Part shown: one piece after another, positions 1-8,166 of the stretch
How positions within the stretch are numbered: the first letter of the stretch is position 1
Layout of the letters: each line of letters begins with the position of its first letter
Origin: SHYR01 sp036013055
GTDB taxonomy: Bacteria; Chloroflexota; Dehalococcoidia; UBA2979
DNA: 64,000 bases
Direction of reading: 5' to 3'
NCBI GenBank assembly: GCA_036013055.1
Contig: DASCQM010000016.1
Location: 1 to 64,000 of the forward strand
The notes under the pieces: model-generated
What the model saw: only the letters and a program-made list of their open reading frames with translations
Databases searched by the model: none
What the model was told of the DNA's origin: nothing
Program-made: the position numbers and the translations under genes

Positions 1-18
1 TCAGGCTCATATCGCTCA

Positions 19-165
19 CCGGAGTTCACCGGAACCGCGCTGGAGGCGTTGCGCGAACCGCTGGAGTCCGGGGTGATTACGATCACTCGTGCCCGCGGGT
101 CGGCCACGTTCCCGGCGAGATTCCTGCTGGTCGCCGCGACCAGTTCTGGCTGCGGTGGACGCCCA
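19..165 (+). pseudogene. Fragment of a comM/YifB (Mg-chelatase-like ATPase) gene
   Basis: The frame starting at base 1 reads PEF, then LEALREPLESG, then SRARGS-like (TRARGSATFPARF) and LLVAAT, ending in CGGRP. This matches the stretch after the Walker B region of the ComM/YifB AAA+ family, whose usual text is DELPEF...LEALRQPLE.G...ISRA.G...FPA.F.LV.A.NPCPCG. Homology starts abruptly at PEF: the residues before it (GSYRS) do not resemble the expected DEL segment. It is lost again after about base 165. So only about 50 codons of a roughly 500-codon gene remain. I infer a decayed or transposed fragment. A partial gene entering from the left edge is less likely because both flanks are unrelated. 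Confidence 0.55.
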
Positions 166-190
166 CCGGAACAGTTGACAGTCTGGTCGC

Positions 191-919
191 ATGTTCAACC
201 TGAATCTGACCTCCTCGGAGAATTCGCGCCGCCGTGGTGCCACGCTCGCGGCCATCGGCTTACTCGCGATCGCGCTGTTCGTGAGCGCGTGCAATACGAA
301 GTCGCCGATCGCCAAGGCCGAGGATGGGCTGGCTTCCCTGCTTGAGAATGAGGGCACCGTGCGACAGGAGTTAGTGGTTGCGCGTGACGCGGCGGATGAC
401 TGCGACCCGGAGGCGGCCGCAGCGGCGCTGGTGCGCGCGAGAGAAGGAGCCGCCGCGGTCGAGCGAGACGCGCCGGGGGCGATCGATGCCGCGCGGGAAG
501 CAGGCGAAGACACGAGCGACGAGATCGCCGTGCGATCAGCGTTGGCGGTCTCCCGCATCGAATCGACGGTGGCAGGGCTGCCTTCGCTGCTCGGGCAGGT
601 TGAGGCCGCGGTCGACCTCGCGCAGCAGCGGCTCGAGGAAGGGGCCTGCGGTGACGTCGAAGCCGACGATGACGACGAGAGCGAGTCAACGATCGGCGAC
701 GACGACGAAGTGCTCGTGTACGTCGAGGTCATGGTGATCGACGGCGAGAACTTCCCACTCGATCAGTTCCATGAGGCCGGTGCGGACGCTTGCTCCGACG
801 ATCACTACCACGGCCCGGAGGTCTTCTCACTCGAAGGATCATCGATGTTCGACCCCGCCGGCTCGGAATGTGGCTTCGGCAAGACCAGCGACGTCACGAT
901 CGACACGATCGCGGTTTAG
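191..919 (+). CDS. Putative lipoprotein of unknown function
   Basis: This is a 242-residue product with basic residues (RRR, 13-15), a hydrophobic stretch at 19-31 and a lipobox VSAC at 31-34, so it should be a lipoprotein anchored at Cys34. Residues 40-155 look helical and are rich in Ala, Glu and Asp. An acidic linker (Asp/Glu run near 158-165) leads to a C-terminal part with several Cys and His residues. I recognise no named family. The start lacks a strong ribosome-binding site. The UAG stop (917-919) is followed in frame by fourteen natural-looking codons (EAVLDAYDQAVAGQ) and then another UAG, so the true C terminus may be slightly longer in relatives. Confidence 0.7.
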   Translation: MFNLNLTSSENSRRRGATLAAIGLLAIALFVSACNTKSPIAKAEDGLASLLENEGTVRQELVVARDAADDCDPEAAAAALVRAREGAAAVERDAPGAIDAAREAGEDTSDEIAVRSALAVSRIESTVAGLPSLLGQVEAAVDLAQQRLEEGACGDVEADDDDESESTIGDDDEVLVYVEVMVIDGENFPLDQFHEAGADACSDDHYHGPEVFSLEGSSMFDPAGSECGFGKTSDVTIDTIAV

Positions 920-1015
920 GAAGCCGTCCTCGACGCCTACGACCAGGCTGTCGCGGGCCAGTAGCGACCGGGTACGGTCCACCAGACACGATCTAGCTCC
1001 GCGTGCGCAGGCGGG

Positions 1016-1021
1016 TATAGT
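1016..1021 (+). promoter_or_regulatory. -10-like TATAGT upstream of the epoxide hydrolase gene
   Basis: TATAGT lies in a GC-only context about 37 bases before the GTG start at 1058, with GGAGG at 1045-1049 as ribosome-binding site. No good -35 hexamer is visible. Similar TATACT or TATAGT boxes precede several other genes of the window. Confidence 0.4.
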
Positions 1022-1057
1022 CCGCGCACAACATGCGCCTGACCGGAGGTCGCTGCC

Positions 1058-2221
1058 GTGGGTGAGCTGCTGCCGTTTCGTCTCGACTTCGACCACCGCT
1101 CGATCGCCGACCTCCACCGGCGGCTTGAGGCCACACGATGGCCGGAGATTCGCTTCGACACCGGCTGGTCGACCGGCACGAACGCCGCAGTGTTGCGCCA
1201 GCTCGTGCGCTACTGGCGGTTCGACTTCGACTGGCTCGCCGTGCAGGAGCGACTGAACCGGCTGCCTCACGTGCGCGGAGTGATCGAGGGAGATGAGCTG
1301 CACGCCGTCGTGCTCGCGGGCGGCGGGCAGGATGCCGGGCAGGGCAGCGAGGAACGCAGACAGCCGCTACTGATGATCCACGGCTGGCCCGGCTCTTTCA
1401 TCGAATTCGTGGAGGCGGGTGAACTGCTCGCGTCGGGCATCGACGGAGGCGCAGCCTTCGATGTAGTGATCCCCTCGCTACCGGGCTTCGGACTCTCGGA
1501 ATCGCCGAGCGAGGCGGGAATGCACCCGGGACGGATCGCGGAACGGCTGCACCTGCTGATGGCGGAACTCGGATACGACCGCTACGGCGTGCAGGGTGGC
1601 GACTGGGGCGCGATCATCGGCACCCGACTCGCGCGGCAGCAGCCAGAGGCGGTGACCGGGCTCCACCTCAACTTCGCAGGAGGCACGGTCGCGCCCCCCG
1701 AGGGCGAGGAGCCGACGGACGAGGAACGCGAGGTGGCAGAACGCAGGCGGCGCTTTGCGCGCGAAGAGACCGGCTACCAGCGCATCCAGGGGACGCGTCC
1801 GCAGTCGCTGGGCTTCGCGCTCAACGACTCTCCCGTGGGGTTGCTGGCGTGGATCCTCGAAAAGTTCTGGGCGTGGTCCGAGCACGGCGACGATCTCTGG
1901 GAGAGTCTCGACCGCGATGACGTACTCGCCAACGTGACGCTCTACTGGCTGACCGGCACCGCGATGTCGTCCGCGCGTATCTACTACGAGGCATCTCACG
2001 AGCGATCGACGCCGGCAGCCAGCGCTACGGTCCGCATCGAGGTGCCGACGGCGTTCGCACGATTCCCCGCTGAGCCGTTCGAGGTGGCGCGAGCGAGCAT
2101 CGAACGGTCGTACAACACCGTGCGCTGGACCGAACTGCCGGCCGGCGGCCACTTCGCCGCGCTGGAGCAGCCGCAGGCGTTCTCCGCGGACGTCTCGGCA
2201 TTCTTCGCATCGCTCAGCTAG
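1058..2221 (+). CDS. Epoxide hydrolase (alpha/beta-hydrolase fold, EHN domain)
   Basis: The 387-residue protein has the N-terminal epoxide hydrolase domain at about 1-110 (LPFRLDF...LHRRLEATRWP), followed by the alpha/beta-hydrolase core. Visible catalytic elements are the oxyanion motif HGWPGS near residue 108, the nucleophile Asp182 in GGDWG, and a C-terminal GGHFAALEQP that supplies the general-base His. It should open epoxide rings to diols in the cytosol; the substrate cannot be told from sequence. Length fits the bacterial EHN-type family. The GTG start has GGAGG nine bases upstream. It stands alone, with a lipoprotein before it and tRNA-Arg after it. Confidence 0.9.
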   Translation: MGELLPFRLDFDHRSIADLHRRLEATRWPEIRFDTGWSTGTNAAVLRQLVRYWRFDFDWLAVQERLNRLPHVRGVIEGDELHAVVLAGGGQDAGQGSEERRQPLLMIHGWPGSFIEFVEAGELLASGIDGGAAFDVVIPSLPGFGLSESPSEAGMHPGRIAERLHLLMAELGYDRYGVQGGDWGAIIGTRLARQQPEAVTGLHLNFAGGTVAPPEGEEPTDEEREVAERRRRFAREETGYQRIQGTRPQSLGFALNDSPVGLLAWILEKFWAWSEHGDDLWESLDRDDVLANVTLYWLTGTAMSSARIYYEASHERSTPAASATVRIEVPTAFARFPAEPFEVARASIERSYNTVRWTELPAGGHFAALEQPQAFSADVSAFFASLS

Positions 2222-2283
2222 CTGATGCGGCGAGCGGGCGAATTGTTGCGCCCGTTTGAGAGCGCTCCATACACTGGCGATGA

Positions 2284-2359
2284 GCCCTCGTAGCTCAGTG
2301 GATAGAGCGCTGGCCTCCGGAGCCAGAAGTCGCAGGTTCGAATCCTACCGAGGGTACCA
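2284..2359 (+). tRNA. tRNA-Arg (anticodon CCG)
   Basis: The full cloverleaf is present: acceptor GCCCTCG pairs with CGAGGGT (first pair G-T), the anticodon stem CTGGC/GCCAG encloses CTCCGGA (anticodon CCG, reading CGG), and CCA is encoded at 2357-2359. The T stem GCAGG/CCTAC has one C-A mismatch where most homologues have CCTGC. Confidence 0.95.
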
Positions 2360-2409
2360 GCAGCAAACTCCCGGCCCGCGAGGAGCGCCGCAGCGAGATA
2401 GAGGACGAT

Positions 2410-3225
2410 TTGAGCCGAGACCGTCGACAGCAACGCCGCCGTGAACGTCAGCGCAGCCGTCGCTCAGGACGCGGGCAGGCCGGTTTCGAATCTCCCCGCA
2501 ACGTGAAGATGCCCGGGATCATGGGCTGGTTTCAGGCCAACCCTCGGATCTTCTACGTCGGCGGGATCGCAGTGATGCTCGCCAGCCTCGGTGCCGTGTT
2601 CCTCGGTGGCCTCGGCGGCGGTTCGCACGCCGCGCCCGATCCGACGGCGACGGCAGCGCCGGCCACGGCGGAGCCGACAGTAGCAGCGTCCGCCACGGCT
2701 GAGCCGGCCGATCAGATCGTGCGCAGCTACGTCGCCGCGCCGCCGATGGAGATCGACGTCGCGAACAGCTTCGAGGCCGTGATCGAGACCGAAAACGGTG
2801 AGATCCGCATCGAATTGCTCCCCGAAGAGGCGCCGGGCTACGTCAACAACTTCGTCTTCCTCGCACGCAACGATTTCTACGATGGCCTCACGTTCCACCG
2901 CGTGATCGCTGGCTTCATGGCGCAGGGCGGCGACCCGGAAGGGCAGGGCTTTGGCGGCCCCGGCTACAGTCTCGTCGAAGAGAAGAACGAGCTGGATTTC
3001 GGAACCGGTGTGCTCTCGATGGCCAAAGGCGCTGGCGTCAGCGGATCCCAGTTCTTCATCACACTCGCGCCGACGCCCTTCCTCGAAGGGGACTTCACCG
3101 TCTTCGGACGGGTGACGGGAGGCCTTGACGTGCTTCGCCAGATCACCATTCGTGAGCCCGGAACGGGTCAACCACCCGCTGATCTGATTCTCGACATCGA
3201 GATCATCGAGACCGAGTCAGACTGA
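2410..3225 (+). CDS. Membrane-anchored peptidyl-prolyl cis-trans isomerase (cyclophilin type)
   Basis: The product has 271 residues. Residues 1-40 are very basic (RRQQRRRERQRSRR), one membrane helix lies at about 44-66, and an Ala/Thr/Pro-rich linker follows at 75-100. The cyclophilin domain spans about 115-268 with FHRVIAGFMAQGGDPEG, FGGPGY and SQFFITLAP. The Arg of FHRV is the catalytic residue of the family. It should catalyse proline isomerisation on exported proteins, with the domain outside the cell; the topology is inferred. The start is TTG, with GAGGA just upstream. It lies directly after tRNA-Arg. Confidence 0.9.
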   Translation: MSRDRRQQRRRERQRSRRSGRGQAGFESPRNVKMPGIMGWFQANPRIFYVGGIAVMLASLGAVFLGGLGGGSHAAPDPTATAAPATAEPTVAASATAEPADQIVRSYVAAPPMEIDVANSFEAVIETENGEIRIELLPEEAPGYVNNFVFLARNDFYDGLTFHRVIAGFMAQGGDPEGQGFGGPGYSLVEEKNELDFGTGVLSMAKGAGVSGSQFFITLAPTPFLEGDFTVFGRVTGGLDVLRQITIREPGTGQPPADLILDIEIIETESD

Positions 3226-3256
3226 GACCTCCGCCCCTCATAGAACTCCGTGAGAC

Positions 3257-3325
3257 GTCAGAGAGCTGACGCGCATAGCGCCACGCCATTCGACGAACTG
3301 ACAAGCCGTATCTGACGTATGTCAG
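3257..3325 (+). promoter_or_regulatory. Cluster of GTCAG/CTGAC inverted pentamers before the HD-GYP gene
   Basis: Five copies of GTCAG or its complement occur in 69 bases (3257, 3266, 3298, 3312, 3321). Two pairs form palindromes: GTCAG-AGAG-CTGAC and CTGAC-GTAT-GTCAG. The first could also serve as a hairpin after the cyclophilin gene, but no T-run follows. An operator for the downstream c-di-GMP gene is possible; this is inference. Confidence 0.35.
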
Positions 3326-3383
3326 CCTGTGCCGCGCAGTGCTGAATCCCCCACAGCGTTCGACAATCGTAAGGGAGGGACAA

Positions 3384-4091
3384 GTGCGCCCTGATAGATC
3401 GATGCGTGTGGAGAGACCGGAGATTCCGATCGCGGGAGCGCTCGGCCTCGTCCCTGACATCAAGACGTTCGAGATGCGGTTGGATGGCTGGTGGAGCGAC
3501 CAGTTGCTCGCCACGCTCGTCGCCGCGCTCGATCACTACGACGGTGGAACGGCGAAGCACTCGGAGCGCGTCGCCGGTCTCGCGGTTGAACTGGCGCTAG
3601 AGGTCGGCTACGAGCTCGATTCGCCTGAACTCGCTGAAATCAGGCGCGGTGCTCTGATGCACGACATCGGCAAGCTCGGCGTCAGCCTTGAGATCCTGCG
3701 CAAGGCAGGGCCGCTCGATGACGCGGAGTGGGCCGAGATGTACCTGCATCCGGAACTCGGATACTCGATGTTCAAGGACATCCCCCCGTTGATGGGGACG
3801 GCCGAGATGATTCTGGCCTCCCACGAGCGCTGGGATGGCGGTGGCTATCCCAGCGGGCTGACCGGCGAAGAGAGTCCGCTGGGCGCGCGGATCTTCGCGC
3901 TTGCCGACGCCTGGGACGCGATGACCTCGCACAGGCCATATCGCGATGCGCTGGCGTTTGACGTCGTGGTGGAAGAGGTGCGGGGCAACGCGGGAACGCA
4001 GTTCGATCCGCAGGCCGTCGTGGCGCTCGAACGGCGGCTGCGGTCGCCTGAGAGCCTCTGGCTGCGCGGACATGATCAGGAGGCCGCGTGA
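3384..4091 (+). CDS. HD-GYP domain protein, probable c-di-GMP phosphodiesterase
   Basis: The 235-residue protein is almost entirely one HD-GYP domain. Visible are HSERVAGLA, the metal-binding HD in LMHDIGKLG (about 92-93), a further His in YLHPELGY, and HERWDGGGYPSGLTGEE, which carries the GYP signature at about 153. The family hydrolyses cyclic di-GMP with a two- or three-metal centre. There is no receiver or membrane domain, so control must come through partners or expression. I chose GTG at 3384 because GGGAGG sits seven bases upstream; an in-frame GTG at 3339 lacks this. The neighbouring GGDEF gene on the same strand makes a c-di-GMP make-and-break pair. Confidence 0.88.
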   Translation: MRPDRSMRVERPEIPIAGALGLVPDIKTFEMRLDGWWSDQLLATLVAALDHYDGGTAKHSERVAGLAVELALEVGYELDSPELAEIRRGALMHDIGKLGVSLEILRKAGPLDDAEWAEMYLHPELGYSMFKDIPPLMGTAEMILASHERWDGGGYPSGLTGEESPLGARIFALADAWDAMTSHRPYRDALAFDVVVEEVRGNAGTQFDPQAVVALERRLRSPESLWLRGHDQEAA

Positions 4092-4098
4092 TGACTGC

Positions 4099-4299
4099 TC
4101 AGTCGTTCATGCTCGCGGCCGCACTGCGCTCCGCGAATAGCATCAGCCCGAATGCCGGAATGAACAGGACAAATGCCAGCAGCGCCGGGAGCATCCACCC
4201 GCCGATCAGCAGTAGCAGCCCGATCGCGAGTGAGAGCGACATGCCGATCACCGAGCTGATTCGGGCGACGAGAACGTATGCGGGCAGTGCTTCAGGCAT
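4099..4299 (-). CDS. Small membrane protein, two predicted helices
   Basis: The 66-residue product has two strong hydrophobic segments at about 14-36 and 37-56, with charged ends. I recognise no family. Its stop codon lies just beyond the HD-GYP gene (convergent). Its ATG is only three bases from the GTG of the divergent GAF-GGDEF gene, which leaves no room for a promoter between them, so either this promoter lies inside the other gene or one start is placed too early. Confidence 0.5.
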   Translation of the reverse strand: MPEALPAYVLVARISSVIGMSLSLAIGLLLLIGGWMLPALLAFVLFIPAFGLMLFAERSAAASMND

Positions 4300-4302
4300 G
4301 GT

Positions 4303-5901
4303 GTGCCCGAAATGCTAGCAAGGCTGCTACCGGCACACAACGACGTCCCCGACGACGAGCTGCGCGACCGCCGGCACGATATGCGCGCGCTCGTGTCGGC
4401 TCGCAGGTTCGGTGTCGTCGGCATGCTCGCGACCGCGCTGGTCACGCTGCCTGGATGGATTCCGCTTGGTGCGGAATTCTTCGCGCTCCTCGTCGTCGTC
4501 GCGATCGTGACTGAGCTGGAGGTGCAGTCCGTCTGGCGCACGACAACGGTCGCTTCGCTCGACCGCACGATCTCGGCCTTTTCGATGATCTACCTGGCAT
4601 TCGCTGTCGTCGTCACGTTTGAGACGGTGGACATGCCTTGGATCAGTTCCGCAGCGTTCGCACTCCTATCTATTCGAGCTGGAGCGCTACTGCCGGCTCG
4701 ACCGTTGACGTTCGTCACACTGGCGACCGCCGCGACGTTTGCGGCTCTGATGCTCGCTCAAGGCGTCGGCATCGTGCCCCACACCACGGTGGCCCACTCC
4801 CATGCGGCGACAGTGGGAACTGCGACGTCGCATCTCGGCGTGGCCGTCGTCCGAATTATGTTCATGAGCGGGCTCCTGATTCCTGTCGCGGCAGCAGCGA
4901 GCTTGAGCGTGGCACAGCGCCTGCGCATCAGCCGTCGACGGATTCGCGCGGCTGAAGCGAAGAGCACGATCGCGGAGAAGGCGGAGAAGGATGCGACCGC
5001 AGCCCGCGAACAGGCAGAAGAGTTCGTCAGCGGAGCTGTGCGCCAGACGAGCGAGCTCGAGGAACAGAATCGGAACCTCGCCTCAGTGAACGCGGTCTCA
5101 TTCGCGCTCAGTGGGTCGATGGATGAGGACGGCGCCACCGAGACGGCGCTACAGCTGATCGCTCGCGTCCTTGAAGTGCCGGCCGTGCAGCTCCATGAGT
5201 TGAGATCCGAGGGGCTCCAGCCACGCCACGTCTTCGTGACCGCTGAACCAGAGACGGGCGGCGAACGACTCGACGAGGCGCTGATGGAGCAGGCGATGCA
5301 GTCGTCGGAGCCGATCGTCGCTGGAGATGTCGCCGCTCCACTCCAGCCGTACGCGATCATCGCGCTGATCGCCAAGGGACGGAGAGTAGGCTCACTCGCG
5401 GCGATCGGGACACGCGAGGCGGGGTGGGATGAGCGCGCGCTGAGGATGTTTGAGTTGATCGGCCGGGAGCTTGGTGTCGCGCTTGAGAACGAATGTCTCT
5501 ATCGCGATGCCGTGGACGGTGCCGAGGCGGAGACGATGGTCAGCACCGCGTCGCGCGTCGTCGCCGTCGGCGAGATCGATCGCGCGCTGGCGCAGTTGCT
5601 CGCCATGCTCGCGCCGGTGCTCGATGCGCGCGTCAGCGGGGTCGTGAATCGTGAGAGCGGCGAGTCGACACCTCGGGTGATCGCGCGCTACGGAGAGTCC
5701 GGGTCTCCGGCCTTGAACGCCGCGTTCTCGGCGGCGCTTGAGAGCGCTCCCGCGCTGGCTGCTGACCGAACGACGGCGCTCGTGCTCGGAACCGGCGGCG
5801 AAGGCCCGCTACCTGACGCGTTGCAGGAGGCTGCCGTGGGAGCACTCGCGATCGTCCCGGTTGCCGTCGTGTCGAGCGACGAGGCGATGGCTGGCGGATA
5901 G
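4303..5901 (+). CDS. N-terminal part of a membrane multi-GAF diguanylate cyclase, ended by an in-frame amber
   Basis: The 532 residues comprise a six-helix membrane domain (about 36-205), a coiled coil (about 205-260, many Ala, Glu and Lys), a complete GAF domain (about 265-410), and a second GAF domain that begins near 420 and stops in mid-fold at GALAIVPVAVVSSDE. The UAG at 5899-5901 is in the same frame as the downstream GAF-GGDEF segment. Nine sense codons then lead into LVIAGDSDAEWGERSL, the usual end of a GAF domain, so the two segments are one gene of about 1,247 codons. The start is uncertain: GTG at 4303 or ATG at 4312 or 4381. The mutation could be CAG to TAG, a consensus error, or a suppressed stop. 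Confidence 0.8.
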   Translation: MPEMLARLLPAHNDVPDDELRDRRHDMRALVSARRFGVVGMLATALVTLPGWIPLGAEFFALLVVVAIVTELEVQSVWRTTTVASLDRTISAFSMIYLAFAVVVTFETVDMPWISSAAFALLSIRAGALLPARPLTFVTLATAATFAALMLAQGVGIVPHTTVAHSHAATVGTATSHLGVAVVRIMFMSGLLIPVAAAASLSVAQRLRISRRRIRAAEAKSTIAEKAEKDATAAREQAEEFVSGAVRQTSELEEQNRNLASVNAVSFALSGSMDEDGATETALQLIARVLEVPAVQLHELRSEGLQPRHVFVTAEPETGGERLDEALMEQAMQSSEPIVAGDVAAPLQPYAIIALIAKGRRVGSLAAIGTREAGWDERALRMFELIGRELGVALENECLYRDAVDGAEAETMVSTASRVVAVGEIDRALAQLLAMLAPVLDARVSGVVNRESGESTPRVIARYGESGSPALNAAFSAALESAPALAADRTTALVLGTGGEGPLPDALQEAAVGALAIVPVAVVSSDEAMAGG

Positions 5902-5928
5902 CCAGGGTCCGTTCGGACCGTATCGGCG

Positions 5929-8046
5929 GTGCTGGTGATCGCGGGCGATTCGGACGCGGAGTGGGGTGAACGATCGCTGGGGATCATGCGCCGGCTGGCT
6001 GAGATCATCGCTCGGCGACTGGAGACAGATGCGTTTACGCAGCTTCAAGAACGGCGCATGCAGGAATTCGCTGGCCTCGCGAAAGTCGCGTCAACTATCC
6101 AGTCGACGATCGATCCGGATCGCCTCTACAGCGGCTTTGCGATGGCTGTCCGCGACCTGGTGCCGTATGGGCACCTCTATATCGCGCGGGTAGACGTTCA
6201 CGATGGGCTGGCGCAGGTCTCGAGCTTTGATTCGGACGGCAACCTGATGCCTGCACGCGAGAGCGATCCGGCGGATGGAGAGCACGCGTGGCTCGCCCAG
6301 CGCAGCATCGAGCAGTGGGCCGCTGAGGACGGAGTCCCTTCGTTCATCGAGGATGACGATCGATTTGGCCTGGTCGCTCCGATGCGACCGAAGGGACAGC
6401 TACTGGGACTCGTCGCAATCGGAACCCGCGATCCATCGCTCGGCCAGGCGAAGACACTGCTCGCGCAGGCAACGGAACACCTCTCGCTCGCGCTGGATAG
6501 CGCGGCACTCTACCGCCAGGCGACCGAACGAGCTGCGCGCATCCAGGTCTTCGGCAATCTGGCGTCGACCGTCGCCTCCGTCGTCGACCTGCGCGATGCG
6601 TTCGAGGAGTTCGCCGAGGAGATGCGCTGGGTCGTGCCGTTCGACTCTGCACTGATGATCGATGTCGACGAAGAGACCGGCGAGCTGCATGAGTACGCAT
6701 CCTGTCCGCGCCGGCAGCGAAGGCGCTCGACGGGCGCCCTGGTCACGGGTACGCCGCTTGAGCACGCCGTCCGGGTCGGGGAGACGATCACGATGATGCG
6801 CCCTGATCCGCTCTTCTCGGACCTCAACTGGGGGGTGCTTGGGGTTGAGGCGCAGTCCGTGGCGGCTGTTCCGATGATTCACAACGGTAAGCTGCATGCC
6901 GTCTTCACGATCGTGCGCAACGACGAGCAGGCCTTCGAAGTCGATGAGCTCGCCGCGCTCGAAGAGGTGACGGGGCTGCTTTCGGTCAGCATCGATCGCC
7001 TGCGCCTGTACGAGCGCGCTGAGTACAACGCCCGCCACGACACCCTGACCGGCCTGCCCAACCAGCGATACCTGCAGGAGCGACTGGAGAGTCTTCGCTC
7101 GGGTGTAACCGAGGACGGGGAATCCGCGATCCTGATGCTCGACCTCGACCAGTTCAAGGTCTTCAACGACACGCTTGGCCACGAGGCAGGCGACCGAGTC
7201 CTGCAGCTCGTGACACGCGAACTGAAGGCGTCGACGCGGGGAGAAGACTTTGTGGCTCGCAATGGCGGCGACGAATTCGTCGTCGTGATGGAGGACTCTG
7301 GCGAGCGAGCGGCGCAGGCGCTCGCGAATCGGATACACGAGACGCTGGTCGACCTGCACACGGAGATTCCCGGCGCGCCCGTCAAGATCAGGACATCGAT
7401 CGGCATTGCCGTCGCTCCGAACGATGGGCGGACCGTGGAAGACGTGCTGCGCGCTGCCGATGGCGCGATGTACGAGGCGAAGAGCGAAGAAGATCGACAG
7501 CACACGAGACTGGCTCGCGAGAGCCGGCAGGATGAACGAGCTCGTAAGCTCCACGTACGCGAGGGGCGTACGAGCACCGACGCGATTCTCAACGCCTCGC
7601 GGGCCGGTGGTTCTGACGAAGAGTTGGATGCGCTGGCAACTGCGGAACGTTACGCACTCGTCGCCGCCGTGCGCCTGGATGCGCATCCGGAAGCCACCGT
7701 CCCGCTACGGCTCCTGATCGCCGGCCTCGCTGCCGGCCGCTTCGACGACCTCGAACGGCGGCGTGTACGCGAGGGCGCTCAGATGATGATCGATGGCCAC
7801 AACGAGACGTGGCGACGGACCGCACCGGACGTGATGGCGCTGAACGAGCAGATCGCGCATGCCGCTGTTGAGTTGGCGTGGACCGAGGCAGCGCCGCCGG
7901 TCGGTGAAGGGCTCGATCTCGCTACTGCGGCCGTCCGGGCGCGCGAGATTCTCGCCGGGTCGGTGGAGGATGACGTGCTCGATGCCGTGGATCTTGCCGC
8001 TCGAGAACGGATGCTCAACTCGCGAAGCGACCGGCTCGCGGCCTAG
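5929..8046 (+). CDS. C-terminal part of the same protein: GAF domains plus GGDEF diguanylate cyclase
   Basis: The 705 residues begin with the last strand and helix of a GAF domain, then two more GAF domains (about 45-200 and 205-360), a GGDEF domain (about 370-525) and a helical tail of 180 residues without a clear match. GGDEF is intact at 446-450, and the inhibitory site RxxD (RGED, 437-440) stands five residues before it, as in product-inhibited diguanylate cyclases. It should convert two GTP to c-di-GMP. The GTG at 5929 lies within a GAF fold and has no ribosome-binding site, so I doubt that it is a natural start; the segment is the continuation of 4303-5901 across the amber codon. Confidence 0.85.
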   Translation: MLVIAGDSDAEWGERSLGIMRRLAEIIARRLETDAFTQLQERRMQEFAGLAKVASTIQSTIDPDRLYSGFAMAVRDLVPYGHLYIARVDVHDGLAQVSSFDSDGNLMPARESDPADGEHAWLAQRSIEQWAAEDGVPSFIEDDDRFGLVAPMRPKGQLLGLVAIGTRDPSLGQAKTLLAQATEHLSLALDSAALYRQATERAARIQVFGNLASTVASVVDLRDAFEEFAEEMRWVVPFDSALMIDVDEETGELHEYASCPRRQRRRSTGALVTGTPLEHAVRVGETITMMRPDPLFSDLNWGVLGVEAQSVAAVPMIHNGKLHAVFTIVRNDEQAFEVDELAALEEVTGLLSVSIDRLRLYERAEYNARHDTLTGLPNQRYLQERLESLRSGVTEDGESAILMLDLDQFKVFNDTLGHEAGDRVLQLVTRELKASTRGEDFVARNGGDEFVVVMEDSGERAAQALANRIHETLVDLHTEIPGAPVKIRTSIGIAVAPNDGRTVEDVLRAADGAMYEAKSEEDRQHTRLARESRQDERARKLHVREGRTSTDAILNASRAGGSDEELDALATAERYALVAAVRLDAHPEATVPLRLLIAGLAAGRFDDLERRRVREGAQMMIDGHNETWRRTAPDVMALNEQIAHAAVELAWTEAAPPVGEGLDLATAAVRAREILAGSVEDDVLDAVDLAARERMLNSRSDRLAA

Positions 8047-8070
8047 GCAAATCTCGGTTAAGGGATCGGT

Positions 8071-8147
8071 TGGTCGGGGTGCGCAGATTCGAACTGCGGA
8101 CCTCTGCGTCCCAAACGCAGCGCTCTGCCAGGCTGAGCTACACCCCG
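8071..8147 (-). tRNA. tRNA-Pro (anticodon TGG)
   Basis: Read on the minus strand, acceptor CGGGGTG pairs with CACCCCG, stem CTGCG/CGCAG encloses TTTGGGA (anticodon TGG), the T arm is TTCGAAT, and CCA is encoded at 8071-8073. Confidence 0.95.
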
Positions 8148-8166
8148 TCGATCGTCGCTACCGACG

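Noticed and set aside
16..732. 238-codon minus-strand ORF at the left edge
   Set aside because: Ser/Ala-rich antisense frame of the lipoprotein gene, with no start signal.
6400..7686. 428-codon minus-strand ORF opposite the GAF-GGDEF gene
   Set aside because: It is the antisense of a clear GGDEF domain, has an Arg/His-rich unnatural composition and no ribosome-binding site. High GC makes such shadows common.
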